Assembly: GCA_037974965.1 (NCBI GenBank)
Contig: JBBPFI010000001.1
Location: 3,088,501 to 3,152,500, forward strand
DNA length: 64,000 nucleotides
Direction: 5' to 3'
Source of the DNA: Dacryopinax spathularia
Lineage: Eukaryota; Basidiomycota; Dacrymycetes; Dacrymycetales; Dacrymycetaceae
The notes below the pieces were generated by a model. The model had not been told where the DNA came from and ran no database searches. It worked only from the letters and a program-made list of their open reading frames with translations. Numbering within the stretch: position 1 is the first letter of the stretch; each line of letters starts with the position of its first letter. Below, one piece after another: positions 21,797 through 32,268 of this stretch. A program made the position numbers and the translations under genes.

Positions 21797-21854
21797 ACAG
21801 GGGCTATGCACTATGCGCGCGTAGCGCATAGGGTTTGCCGCAGACCTCGGAAGT

Positions 21855-22494
21855 AGTGCTCGCTCGACACTGAGGGTGTGGGTTCTGGAATCCGAATCTT
21901 GACTTGAAGGAGCACATGTGCGACACAGCTTGGTTCGATGGTCGATGTATTGCGGGTCGGCGGAACGCTGGGTGTAGAGTGAGATGGGAGGGGACACCCC
22001 CGGCGGCGAGGAAGGAAAGTGAACGGCTGGGAATGTGTGGCGAGCTGATGGTGGCACGAGGTGATGGGTGATGGCATGCAATGAGGTGTGGCTCGTACAC
22101 GGGACGATGGACGTGCATGTGCGTGGATGATGATGAACTGGATTAGGCAGTGGGAAGGGATGACGAGAACGAGGTGCACGTTGCTCCCTCTCCTCGCCGC
22201 TGTGCACGCTCTGCTTACGCACCCAAACCCGGCGAATCCGATCGTGTCCAACCCAATTCCTTCCCCTTCGACGCCCCTCGTGCTCCATCGAATGACAGCC
22301 CCACCAATCGAAGCGCCAGAAGACGGGAAGAAGGGAAGATGGGAAGGAAGGCATCGAACACGGTCATGGATCCTACCTCGGGGCTTCTTCTCCGTGCCTT
22401 ATTATATCCGACCTCAAAACATTCCAGTCCCTCTTCTCCTCCTTAGGCTGCCCATCTCCTCACCTAGGCGACTAGGAAAAGGCAAAGGACAAGG
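21855..22494. other. Upstream region of the phosphodiesterase gene, no gene seen
   Basis: No open frame here has recognisable content on either strand. It should hold the promoter of the gene at 22495. Confidence 0.4.
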
Positions 22495-24608
22495 ATGTTG
22501 CTCGCCGCTGTTGGGTTGTCACTCGTCGCTCTCGCTAATGCGCAGAGCACCCTCACCCTCGGGAACGCGACCTACGTTGCGCCCGGGGTGTTTCCAACCG
22601 AGGTGCGCTCGTTCATCTGAGTTCGTGGTATGAAAAGCTGAGTATATGCGCGCAGGCATTCGCGAGCTACTACAACAACCCTACTGCGACGGACGAGCAG
22701 CCCCAGCCGGTCGTGACGAACGTCCTGACCGGCCAGGCCTTCCCCGCCGCCTTGACGGACCCGCGCAATATCCCGCTGAACGACACTGCCGACCCGCGTT
22801 ACCTCCCTCCTTCGCCCCTGCCCGCCTCGCAGGCCGGACCGCTCATCGCAAGTGCGTTCAACCAGATCGTGTCCATCGCCAATCCGAATAACACCGGCTG
22901 GGGGAACAACTCCGCCTGTGCTCGCTGTCTTGCCGGGCTCGAGGTCGGCAAGTCCCTCGCCGTCGCGAGCTCCGGTGCGGTCCCGACCCTCGCAGTGCAG
23001 CTCTGCCAGCACTTCAAGTTCTCCACGACCTGCGAGCAGACATATGGCATCCTCTCCCTTGGCCAGGTTATTGCCCAGGTGCTCGCAGCTGCCGATGTCG
23101 GGGGGTATGACGGCCAGATGATCTGCAACAACTTCCTGAGCGGCGCCTGCCCTCTCCCGCCTCCCTCGCCGCTCAACCTAACGGGATACTTCTCCAAGCC
23201 CAAGCCGGCTAACGCGACCGCCCCTACTCCCTCTGGTCAGCGTGTGAAGGTCCTGCATATGTCCGACTTCCACCTCGATGCCCGCTACTCGACCTTCTCA
23301 GAAGCGAACTGCACGAGCTCGCTCTGCTGCCGGGCGAACAATCCCAACTCGCACTCGCCTAACCAGGTCCTCCTGCCTGCACCGAGGTACGGCGCATACA
23401 CCTGCGACACGCCTTACGACCTTGCGCTCGCTGCGCTCCAGGCTATCCCTGAGCTCACTGGCACCGTGGGAAGCGGGTTTGACTTTACGGTCTATACTGG
23501 CGACCTCGTCTCGCATGATCCCGAGAACGAGCTCTCCCAGTCTTACGTCGAGTACACCGAGGCCGCCTTGTATGGGCTGTACAAGAAATACCTCGGCACT
23601 GGCCCGCTCTACGCGGCCATTGGGAATCACGACAGCTACAACCAAGCGTCCGACGCGCCCGCCCTCCTCGGCACGCAGCTGGGGCAAGCGAACTTGTCCA
23701 CCCAGTTCTCGTGGAACTACAACACCCTCGCTGCTCTCTGGGAGGGGAACGGCTGGATCTCGTCCGACGTTGCGGCCCAGGCTAAGGCGCACTACGGTGC
23801 CTATTCCGTTGCTCGTCCTGACGGCCTGCGCATTATTACTTTGAACACAGACCTGTGGTACAAAGCCAACTACTTCAACTATATCAACATGACCAACTCT
23901 GACCCCTCGGGCATGCTCCGATTCGTCGCCGACGAACTTCAGGCCGCAGAGGACGCCGGCGAGCGGGCATGGATCGTCGGCCACGTTCTGTCAGGCTGGG
24001 ACGGCAGCAACCCGCTGAACAACCCTACCAACCTGTTCTACCAGATCGTCGAGCGCTATTCGCCACACGTGATCGCCGCCATTTTCTTCGGCCATACGCA
24101 CGAAGATCAGTTCAACATCTTCTACGCTAACAACGGCACCAACGCCTCCGCTGCCTCCGCTCTGGCCGTCTCGTGGATCGCGCCCTCTATCACTCCGCTC
24201 ACGAACTTGAACTCGGGGTTCAGGATGTACGAAGTAGACAGCAAGACGTTCGACATCCTCGATGCCCACACGTGGTACACCAACGTCAGCGCTTTCCCCA
24301 CCCTGGACAACCAGACCACCCACGGCCCCACGTGGAAATACGAATACAACACGCGCCAAGCCTGGGGCACGAACATCTCCTGGCCGAGCACCGCACCGCT
24401 GAACGCGACGTGGTGGCATCGCGTCACGGAGCAGTTTGAGCAGCACCCGGCGCTCGTGCAGCAGTATACGACGTATCAGGGGAAGATGAGCCCTCTGAGC
24501 CCGAACTGCACGAGTGACGCGTGCGTGAAGGCAAAGGTGTGTTATATGCGTGCGGGGTCGGGTCCGATTGGGAAGGCGTGCCCGCAGGGCTTTGGCTCGG
24601 TTCAGTAG
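22495..24608 (+). CDS. Secreted acid sphingomyelinase-like phosphodiesterase
   Basis: Exons 22495-22602 and 22656-24608 give 686 residues. A signal peptide (MLLAAVGLSLVALANAQS) leads to a saposin-B-like region (about 130-205) with the cysteine pattern CARCLAGLE, LCQHF, TTCEQ and MICNNFLSGAC. The calcineurin-type metallophosphoesterase domain has all metal ligands: MSDFHLDARY, YTGDLVSHDP, AIGNHDSYN, IVGHVLSGWDG and FFGHTHEDQF. These are the motifs of acid sphingomyelinases, zinc enzymes that hydrolyse sphingomyelin and related phosphodiesters outside the cell or in the vacuole. In fungi the substrate may be another phosphodiester lipid. Many N-glycosylation sequons occur. Its terminator region contains CCTTTTCTTTTC runs just after the stop. 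Confidence 0.93.
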
Positions 24609-25029
24609 AGGACCGCTTCCTTTTCTTTCCTTTTCTTTTCTTTCGTTAGATGACGTGGGTTGTTGGGGAATGGCCGGAAAAGGGGTTGATGGGACGGTGA
24701 AATCCGGGTGGGGTAGCTGACTAAGTGTTGATGGGGAAAGCTCGAAAGCGGTTGAAGGGACGCTGCAACGTTTCAAAAAGTAGATACTTCTTTTTAGTAG
24801 TTAATAAAAGGGTTGTTGGGGAGCAAGCGTGTGGCGCAAATCACTATTCCACATGTAAGTAGTTATTGTTAAGAGCCCTGTGCACAGCCGGTCCAGCATC
24901 GCTGTTCGCTGTTGGAACACGACGTCGACACAAAGCATTGACGGGGATTGCTGGTTTGGCATGCTAATTCAGCCACAGTAATACCCTTTCAATTATTTTC
25001 AAAGCTTGATACACCGAAAAAGGTGGCTA

Positions 25030-27000
25030 TCAGTAGCCGCCTGACTGGAGAGCACCAGCCTGGACAACACCGCCGCTCGCAGGCCGGAGAACCTGGTTCG
25101 TGCCGGCCAGGACAGAGAACGAGGCGGATTGGCTATACGGAGCAATCAGCATCAGAACATACAACGACGAATGGAGGGCGCGTACAACTCGTTGCTGTTC
25201 CTGGTCAAGATATCAGGAATGGCGAAGAAGTTTGCGGTCACGTTATGCGCCGAGACATGCAGCTCGTAGTAACCCCTGTAGAACGCCTCTGACCAGAGCA
25301 AGTCTGGGTTGAGCTGCACTAGCTCGGCAGAAGCGATATGCGACATGTTCAGCGGCACAGCGCCGAACGGCGACGGGGAGGTCACTGCCGTCCCTGCAAA
25401 CTCTACCAGCTGACCCCTGGTGTCGGTGGTGTTGAGGCCTTGGACCTTGGTCAAGGAAGCCTCAAATACCCAGTTGGCGTGGCTGTCCCCTGAGAGGACG
25501 ATGACGTTGTCGATCGAGTTGTCGTACAGGTGGGTGAGGAACCGGTTCCTGTTCGCACGGTAGCCGTCCCACGCGTCAAAGTCGAACGTCTCGCTCGTGT
25601 TGAGGCCAGTGTAGTTCAGGTCGCCGAAGACGATCTGCTGGCCGACGATGCGCCATGTTGCACCGCGAGCTACGGAAGCGTCCAGGGTGGAGTAGAACCA
25701 GTCTTCCTGGTCCTTGCCCATCAAGGAGCGGGAATCCTCGGTCGAGGAGAGCATGGCGATGTAGTCGGTGTTATAGTACAGATCAGTGATGTCGCGGTCG
25801 TATTGGCGCGTATCGAGCAGGGATAGATCAAATAGCTTGCCGAATTGGATGTTGTGCCAGATACGTAGCTTGTCGTCCGCCGAAATCTGGCGGATCGGCT
25901 GCCATTCGTGGAAGGCGCGAATGGCGGAGGCCTTGCGTTCGGAGAAACAGACGCCGAGGATGGAGCAACCGAAAGCAGTGTCGTTCGTGTTGGCCGTGCC
26001 GGCCTTCCAGGCCTGGTCGGCAACATCATGATCGTCCCAAACGATATACCACGAGAAGAGCCTATGATTCTCCTGCAGGTCAGGGTCGGTACGGTACTGC
26101 GCAATACGAGTGCGGTAGTCGGAAAGCGTCGCAATCTCCTTGTCTGGCAGTGGGACACGGCCGATAGACGTGCCGTTGCCATAGTCGCCGTTCTTGTACT
26201 CGTAAATGTAGTCCCCGAGGTGGATCACATAGTCGACTGACTCCTTACGAACAGGGCCGCCGTATGCCTACGACGATGTTAGTCGAGCTTGCTGGAAGGA
26301 GTAGGCAGTAACGTACGTTGAAGAAACCGAACGGAAGGTTGGAGCATGAGTATACAGCGAAGCGTTGCGTGCCGACTAGGTCAACAGGGGTGTCAGCGGA
26401 AGGCGCAGTCCGCCCACGGCCAATAGGCGACTTCTCCTCCGGTTTGGCGCAGTTTGCGAACTGGTAGTAGTACAAGCTGAGCGCGTACAGGCCGGTGGCC
26501 TCGACCTTGACGGTAAAGTCGACGTCGTAGCTTGTGTAAGCGGTGCCTTTTGCGACGGGGTTGCCGGACGCGTCAGGGGTCGTGTACACCGCGTAGGACA
26601 CGCAGACTGGTACGTCGACGGCTGCGACTTGTGTTGGCTCGGCACGCGTCCATAGGATGAGGGAGCGGTCATCCGGGTCTCCAGAAGCGACCGAGTGGGT
26701 GAAGTTGACCGAGCCAGCGTAGATGTACTCGGCGTTGCTGAAGTCCGCTCCGGCGTACTTGACGTATCCCTCATCTCCGGTCGAAGGCGCGTTGGTCTGC
26801 GGGAACGGCCCCAGAGGGTCCATGGGCACCTCTTGGCGCTTTGCGAGGTGGTTCGCGACGCTGTGCAGCGAACGACGGTGGAGCTTGTGTACTGGAACTG
26901 CGAGCTGGGGGTGGTTCAGACTGGGAGAGCGGTACACCAAGTTGGAGCTGTACGAAGCGAGCGCCAGAGGCGCCAAAGCCAGGAGGGTGAGAGCGACCAT
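25030..27000 (-). CDS. Secreted PhoD-type alkaline phosphatase/phosphodiesterase
   Basis: Exons 27000-26317, 26267-25186 and 25132-25030 give 622 residues. A signal peptide (MVALTLLALAPLALASYS) precedes the N-terminal Ig-like domain with FTHSVASGDP and LILWTRAEP. The catalytic domain has IHLGDYIYEY, FSWYIVWDDHDVADQAW and VIVLSGDSHANWVFE, the PhoD metal-site motifs. A plain reading stops at 25152, but a GTACGC donor and TATAG acceptor splice past it to FSVLAGTNQVLRPASGGVVQ, the normal C-terminal strand of fungal PhoD proteins, so the spliced end was preferred. PhoD enzymes are calcium/iron-dependent and release phosphate from diesters and monoesters. Confidence 0.92.
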
Positions 27001-28093
27001 GGCTGACCAGGTTGACCTTGAGGACAGTAGGGAGAGGCAAGAGCAGCCCTAGAGACCAGATCAAGCAGCCCAGAGTTCCAGCATTTAAGGCTCCAGATGG
27101 TGTCGACCTAGACTCTCAGGGTGACCAAGCTGTGATGGCATATGCGCCTCATCTTCTCAACTTCGTCGCAGAACCAACATCGAGCCACCTCCCACTCAAC
27201 CGGTGCCCGATCGAGGCAATACAGAGTCCCAGCACCTCCCACGTCGAAGTCTCACATCTTCCGATATCGCATACAGTCCTCCATTCCACAACCATGGATC
27301 GTCCCTCGATGTGGGCAGCACCTCGTGCGAGTGTGCCTGGCTCTTGCCCAATCAGGGCGACCTGATTCCCATTCCATCGACTGATGACGCCGCCCCTCAT
27401 GTCTATTTCGCCAAACGGTCCAACAGCCCTAAGACAGTCCAGATCATGGATAAATGCATTGTATGAGGTAAGTGATGGGGATGCGTGGGGCGAGTGGGTG
27501 CCAGCATTGGTCGGAAAGAGGCGAACGTGCGCGAGATGCAATGTGCACCTTTCGAGGAGGGTGGTGGACGGATGAATGATGCGGCGAGATTAGCTAAGCG
27601 GGGAAACGTGCTGGTTCGATCCTGATTCTCTCCCCAGCATATCAGTCGCCGTTGCACGTCCACGGAGGCCAAGTACCGGATTTATCCGGTGTTCAGTTAA
27701 TCGAGTGATCGCAACAAGAATCGAGTAAGTCAGTTGCCGGACCATGCTGGAGTTGCTGAAGAGGCACCGATCCCCGGCCGGACCGCAACAAGGACAACAG
27801 GTTACACTGTAGCGTTGGAGTAAATTCGCATTTTTCTTTGGGACCGTAGGACAGCGATCCTAGCAGATAAGCAGCAGGCTGGTTCTGATGAGCATGTAGC
27901 GGAACGGGGAACCTCGAGCAGGATCTAGACATATAGAATGCGACCGGTTCACGGAGAGATAGCCAGCTCGCTCTCACCCATGTCTTGGGAATAATCTCAA
28001 ACCAGAAATGTGTGCGCGTGGTTTTGATGATTCTATTAATTTGCGATATTCTACCATTATCCCAAAGGAAATCAACTTCCCACCTGCACATCT
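27001..28093. other. Intergenic, no gene seen
   Basis: Lies between the PhoD start and the homoserine kinase stop, both on the minus strand. Only short frames without recognisable content occur. Confidence 0.45.
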
Positions 28094-29297
28094 CTACACA
28101 TCCCCCTCCTCCGTAACCACACTCCCCTGTACATCAACATCCAACACAAAATGGCTCACCTCCACTCCAAACTTCGCAAATACCTCCTTTGCCGCTTGGG
28201 CAATGGCGTCGTAGTTCGCCACCGCGAGGGCGAGGATCGTGGGCCCCGCACCGGAGAGACAGATGCCGAGGAGGCCGGGGTGGGTGGAGGGGGTTACGGA
28301 GGAGAGGACTTGGGGGAGGCCGGGGATCTACGCGCACGTAGCGGTTAGATTTGGAGAGGAAGGGTGGAAGGGAGGGAGAGGAGACGTACGAGCTCTTTTC
28401 GGTATGGCTGGTGAACGCGGTCTTTCATCGCTTCGTAGATAAGGTCCGGATCTGGCGGGGAGCGGGACAAAGCGGTAGTAAGGACCGCTAATCGTTGGAG
28501 ATTGAACACCTGCGCACACATTCAGCATCCCCGCTCATGCAAGTCAGATAAGAAGCACGCACCAAATCTTTCCTCGAGTACTCCGTCGGCAACACACTCC
28601 TCGCCTTGGCCGTACTGACCTCAAAAGCGGGCACGATCGCCACCGCCCTGATCTCCTTCGCCCATCCAAACCTCACATAATGGCCGATCCCGTTCGGCGG
28701 GTTGGGGGGGTCGATGCCCCATTCCTCGCCCGCATCTGCCGGGTATTCCGGTAAGACTTCGGCTAGCGGTACGGATGCTGCTGATGTTGCGACGGCGTCT
28801 AGTTCGCGGAGGTAGGAACCGACGAACCCGCCCATGAGTGCGGCGGTCACGTTGTCCGGGTGACGCTCGACCATTAGCGCAAAGTCGAGCATTCGGTCTT
28901 TGGGGAGGTTGAGCTGACCCAGAGCGTTGCCAAGCAGGACACCGGCAATGACTGCTGCTCCTGATGATCCCAGCCCTCGACCAAAGGGGATCTCGTTATG
29001 GCAGTGGATCTCTATCCCCGAGGGAAAGGAAGGCACGCCATTACACCGCAGTACGTAGAGCGCAACGCGAGTGGTAAGGTTCTTGTATGCATCTAGGGGC
29101 ACTTCGTCTGCTCCTTCTCCGGTGTAGGCGAGCTTGGGTTGAGGGTTGGGAGTGATATAGGTTCGTGGTGGCGGACCTTGAGGGACGGTGACTGTCAGGG
29201 TGAGGTAGAGGGTGAGCGAGACGCCCATCACGTCGAAACCGGGGCCGATGTTGGCCGATGTCGCCGGCACGCGGATGGTGAACTTTCTGCGCGCCAT
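28094..29297 (-). CDS. THR1: Homoserine kinase
   Basis: Exons 29297-28563, 28509-28390 and 28327-28094 give 362 residues, the usual length. The protein starts with the GHMP-kinase block KFTIRVPATSANIGPGFDVMG. The ATP-binding loop is FGRGLGSSGAAVIAG at about residue 108, and ERHPDNVTAALMGGFVGS follows. The C-terminal GHMP motif is LGICLSGAGPTILAL. Homoserine kinase phosphorylates homoserine with ATP on the way to threonine in the cytosol. The introns are short and canonical (GTGCGT, GTACGT donors). Confidence 0.95.
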
Positions 29298-29561
29298 GCT
29301 CTATGTCGCCCTCAGAGCTGATAGTAAGAAGAAAAGAGTAGGTCTATAGTTCAGCTCGTTCGGGCTGTTGTCTTTCCCCTCGTCGACTCACCCGTCGCCC
29401 AACGCGTTCGGTCCCTTACGACCGAAATTTCACGAGTCAGGGTCCCCCCTTCCCACCGACGACAGTATTTAGCCTCCGTCAAGCCTGTCTTGTTTTTCAC
29501 CTCCTTCCGCTTTTCGCGTCCTTCCCACCCAACTTGCGCTTGGCCCACCACCCTCTTAGCC

Positions 29562-30005
29562 ATGCCGCAAACCTCTAGTCCCTCAAACCCACTGCCTGTA
29601 GAGGTCTTTGCTGGCCTTCTACCTGCTCTGGCGGAGCAGATACAGAATCTTGCGCTAAGTGAGCAGCCGAATATCGAGGAGGCTGTAAGTTCTTATCTTT
29701 TTACATACCGTTGCCACCCGCTCATGCGAAGACAGGCTGCTGCGTTTCGCGACAAGATCGCTGAGGCTCGCGCCCTTGTCGAGGCTCTTCCTGGTGGCGA
29801 CTTGAGCCTCGCTGACCAGGAGGAGGTAATCAAGGGATTGCGGGAGTTGAAGCGGTCCAAGCTGTATGTTTGTGCTCTCGCTTCGTCAACATAGCATGCT
29901 CACCCCTAGCCTAGCATGCAGCTTCGTCTCTTCAAGGAGGCGGACGATAGCAAGGTCGAAGCCGCTGTCTCTGATGCTGATCAAATGGACACTGCACCGG
30001 AATAA
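29562..30005 (+). CDS. MED9: Probable Mediator complex subunit 9
   Basis: Exons 29562-29684, 29736-29863 and 29915-30005 give 113 residues. After a short Ser/Pro N-terminus come two helices: VEVFAGLLPALAEQIQNLAL and AAFRDKIAEARALVEALPG, then DLSLADQEEVIKGLRELKRSK. The order LLP, F-x2-K-x2-EAR-x-LV-x2-LPG, DLS-x2-Q and a K-rich third helix matches MED9/Cse2 of the RNA polymerase II Mediator middle module. Length agrees. The name rests on this pattern only, because the family is poorly conserved. The stop is followed by the divergent region before the HAD gene. Confidence 0.6.
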
Positions 30006-30917
30006 GCTGCGCAGCATGGTACCACGCTATTCCAACCCTAACCTCAACATATGCCGCCCTTTCGGCGGGCAATCGACCTTCCCCACAACGATGTGCGGTT
30101 TCTGACATAAGGAGCCAGGTTTGGTCACGAACCAATGGTTAGCATCTTCTCCGAAATTTGACTTGGACGATTTCGTCCATTTATATGATGACCTTTCCCT
30201 TCTCTTCCCCGGCCTATGCGACCATGCCGAGACGCAGAGTAGCGTTGGTTTCGCAACCTTCGCGCGCACCTTCGGGTGCTTATATACACTTGCCAGTGTG
30301 ATTTCGTCTGATTCTTCTTTCATGTCTGCTGTCGTGACTGTATGCTAACTTTCGCTGTCCTAGATGCCTTCCGTTCTACCCGCTTGTATGAGATTGCAAT
30401 GCCCGCAGCCGCGCCAAGGGTGAGTCTGGTTCCCCTATTCTGCAGCCTGGGCTTTCCGGCGCATCCCCTGTCCGATGACGAAGTATATTCCGTTCTATTC
30501 GCAGTTTCCACTCTAGAGCACCCAAGTCCTCAGCGCATCCCCTCGTACATTCCCCCCTCGAATGCCGCCTGAACCCAATTTGGTGTGCGCGAGGTTGTGG
30601 GCCGCCCGCTTCGGCGGTGTGCGCTGCGTTGCGGATCGCTGGGGCAGCTCGATGAGGGTCTAATAGACCTTCCTTGGAAGTCTGAGGACATCTTTCTTTT
30701 CTTTTGTTTGAGAGGTATTAGGTGATGATGCTCACGTTTTTCGTTGCAAGGTCATGAACATTTCTTGTGGCCAACAGAAGATGATGACACGTTGGTGCGG
30801 AGTCAGGGTTTCCGACACGTCTTCGTTATCCTTCGGATATCCCGTTCTTCCCTTTGTAGCCCTTAGAGCAAATCGCCTAGACTCGCCCCTGTATACTAGA
30901 CTTGTACTTCTACCATC
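30006..30917. other. Intergenic with small open frames only
   Basis: Frames of 60-98 codons exist on both strands (for example 30121-30348 plus and 30323-30027 minus), but none has recognisable content or supported splicing. A T-rich tract sits at 30686-30705. Confidence 0.4.
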
Positions 30918-31998
30918 ATGACGCGCAATCCACCTGTACTCGCGATTGACTTCGACGACACCGTCTGTGTTACCAACTACAACGTTATTCAATGTGAGGG
31001 GCACGACTTTTGGTCATCGACTCGTGGTGCTGATGGCGGCGACTCATAAGGGCACAATGATATCCATGGGACGGAGCTGACACCGGATGGGCTGTACTGT
31101 ACGCGCAGTCATTATTGGTTGACCTAGCATAGGCTGACGTAGCTCTAAGATTATCACTACTGGAAGGTGATAGACCTGCTTGTGTAGAGTATGTCGTCGT
31201 TAACAAGAGGTGTCTAGACACCGGGCTTCGGCACCCCCGAAGGCACGCACATCCCCACCGGCCGTCTACATATGCTGACCCCAAGGTGCAGAAGCGATGT
31301 CCAAAGCGCACACCTTCTTCCGCAGCCAACATTTCCTAGAACGTCAGCCAGTTCCCGGTGCAATAGAGGCGCTTCGCAGACTGAAAGAAGCCGGGTATCG
31401 GCTGGTGGTGGTTACGTCGAGAGGGGACGAGTTGAAGGCCGAGACGGAGGAGTGGTTGGCCAAGCATTTACCTGGTGCGTTATGCTTACTGTGGTCTTAG
31501 GGAAGGGAGTTGGGCTGACTGGTGATGGTGGGCGCGGTAGGCGTATTTGATGATATTCATTATACGGGGGAGTTTATGAAGATGACGAGGGACGAGAATA
31601 ATATGGTTAGGCTGTTCAAGTCCAAGGCTGAGGTGCGTCCCGCCTCTGTTCCACTTGTATAACAAGAGCTGATGGAGGGAGGGCAGGTGCTACTAGAGAT
31701 CGGCGCCGTAGTCCTCGTCGACGACTGCGTAGACCACACGATCCACTGCGCAACCTTCAAGCCTCCCGTCCCCTCTCTCCTATTCGGCGAATACCCCTGG
31801 GCGCGGCACGTCTCCCCTCTCTTGACGCAAGAAGACTACTGGAGCTACGAGAAGCGGGTTAAGGAGGGCGTGCATGAGGCTTGGATGAGACGGGATGAGG
31901 TGAAGGAGCTTCCGGAAGGGGTGAGGAAGGCGAGGGACTGGGAGGAGGCGGAGAGGATGTTGAGGGAGTTGGTGCCTATTGATTTGGCGTCGACCTAG
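30918..31998 (+). CDS. HAD-superfamily phosphatase (deoxyribonucleotidase-like)
   Basis: Seven exons (30918-30993, 31051-31098, 31150-31166, 31218-31242, 31286-31474, 31541-31632, 31687-31998) give 252 residues in one frame. Motif I is LAIDFDDTVCVTN. Exons 2-4 supply WHNDIHGTELT, YYYHYWK and TPGFGTPEG, a cap region known from fungal members. Motif II is VVVTSRGDE. Motifs III and IV lie in KHLPGVFDDIHYTG and LVDDCVDH. The closest type is the cytosolic 5'(3')-deoxyribonucleotidase group, but the substrate is unproven. Exon 3 is only 17 nt. Intron 4 starts with GC (GCACGC) and ends CTGACCCCAAG, a GC-AG intron. Confidence 0.85.
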
Positions 31999-32268
31999 AT
32001 GTCTTTCCTCTTGGAAGGATGCTGTAACTAGATTAGTCAAATAAATTCAGTCGCAATAGGCCACTATACAGCTGATGTTGAGCATATAGCTGTAAATGCT
32101 GCTCAGGATGTTGCCAGCTATGCATAGCTGGATGAGACAGTCGCGTCCAGCATGCGCGTGTTCTGCACGGCGATAGGGACGCGTCAACGCCACTGAATTC
32201 TGCATTCCTTGCGAAATACCACCTTCGTCGTGAGCATACCGAGCGATACCCATCTTAATACTCCAGCC

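Larger units (their letters stand above)
10838..21854. mobile_element. Putative composite KDZ-type DNA transposon island
   Basis: An 11-kb block holds a full-length KDZ-type transposase gene (21564-18314) and three genes of unknown function. Its borders show degenerate inverted similarity: ACTTCCGACATCTGTG at 10838-10853 against the reverse complement of 21854-21839 (ACTTCCGAGGTCTGCG). Each is followed inward by a CTATGCGCTA...GCGCATAG hairpin (10875-10896; 21811-21831). Inside, long C/A-rich minisatellites and a 20-bp motif recur in or beside all four genes, but I see neither elsewhere in the window. KDZ elements are a known class of large fungal DNA transposons that often carry extra genes. 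The borders and the unity of the block are inference; no target-site duplication was established. Confidence 0.5.

Noticed and set aside
25152-25190. PhoD ending at the in-frame stop at 25152
   Set aside because: A canonical intron (GTACGC..TATAG) removes that stop and adds the conserved PhoD C-terminal strand.
27580-27640. Possible tRNA around GCTAAGCGGGG...GGTTCGATCC
   Set aside because: The TTCGA box is present, but the T-stem and acceptor stem do not pair.
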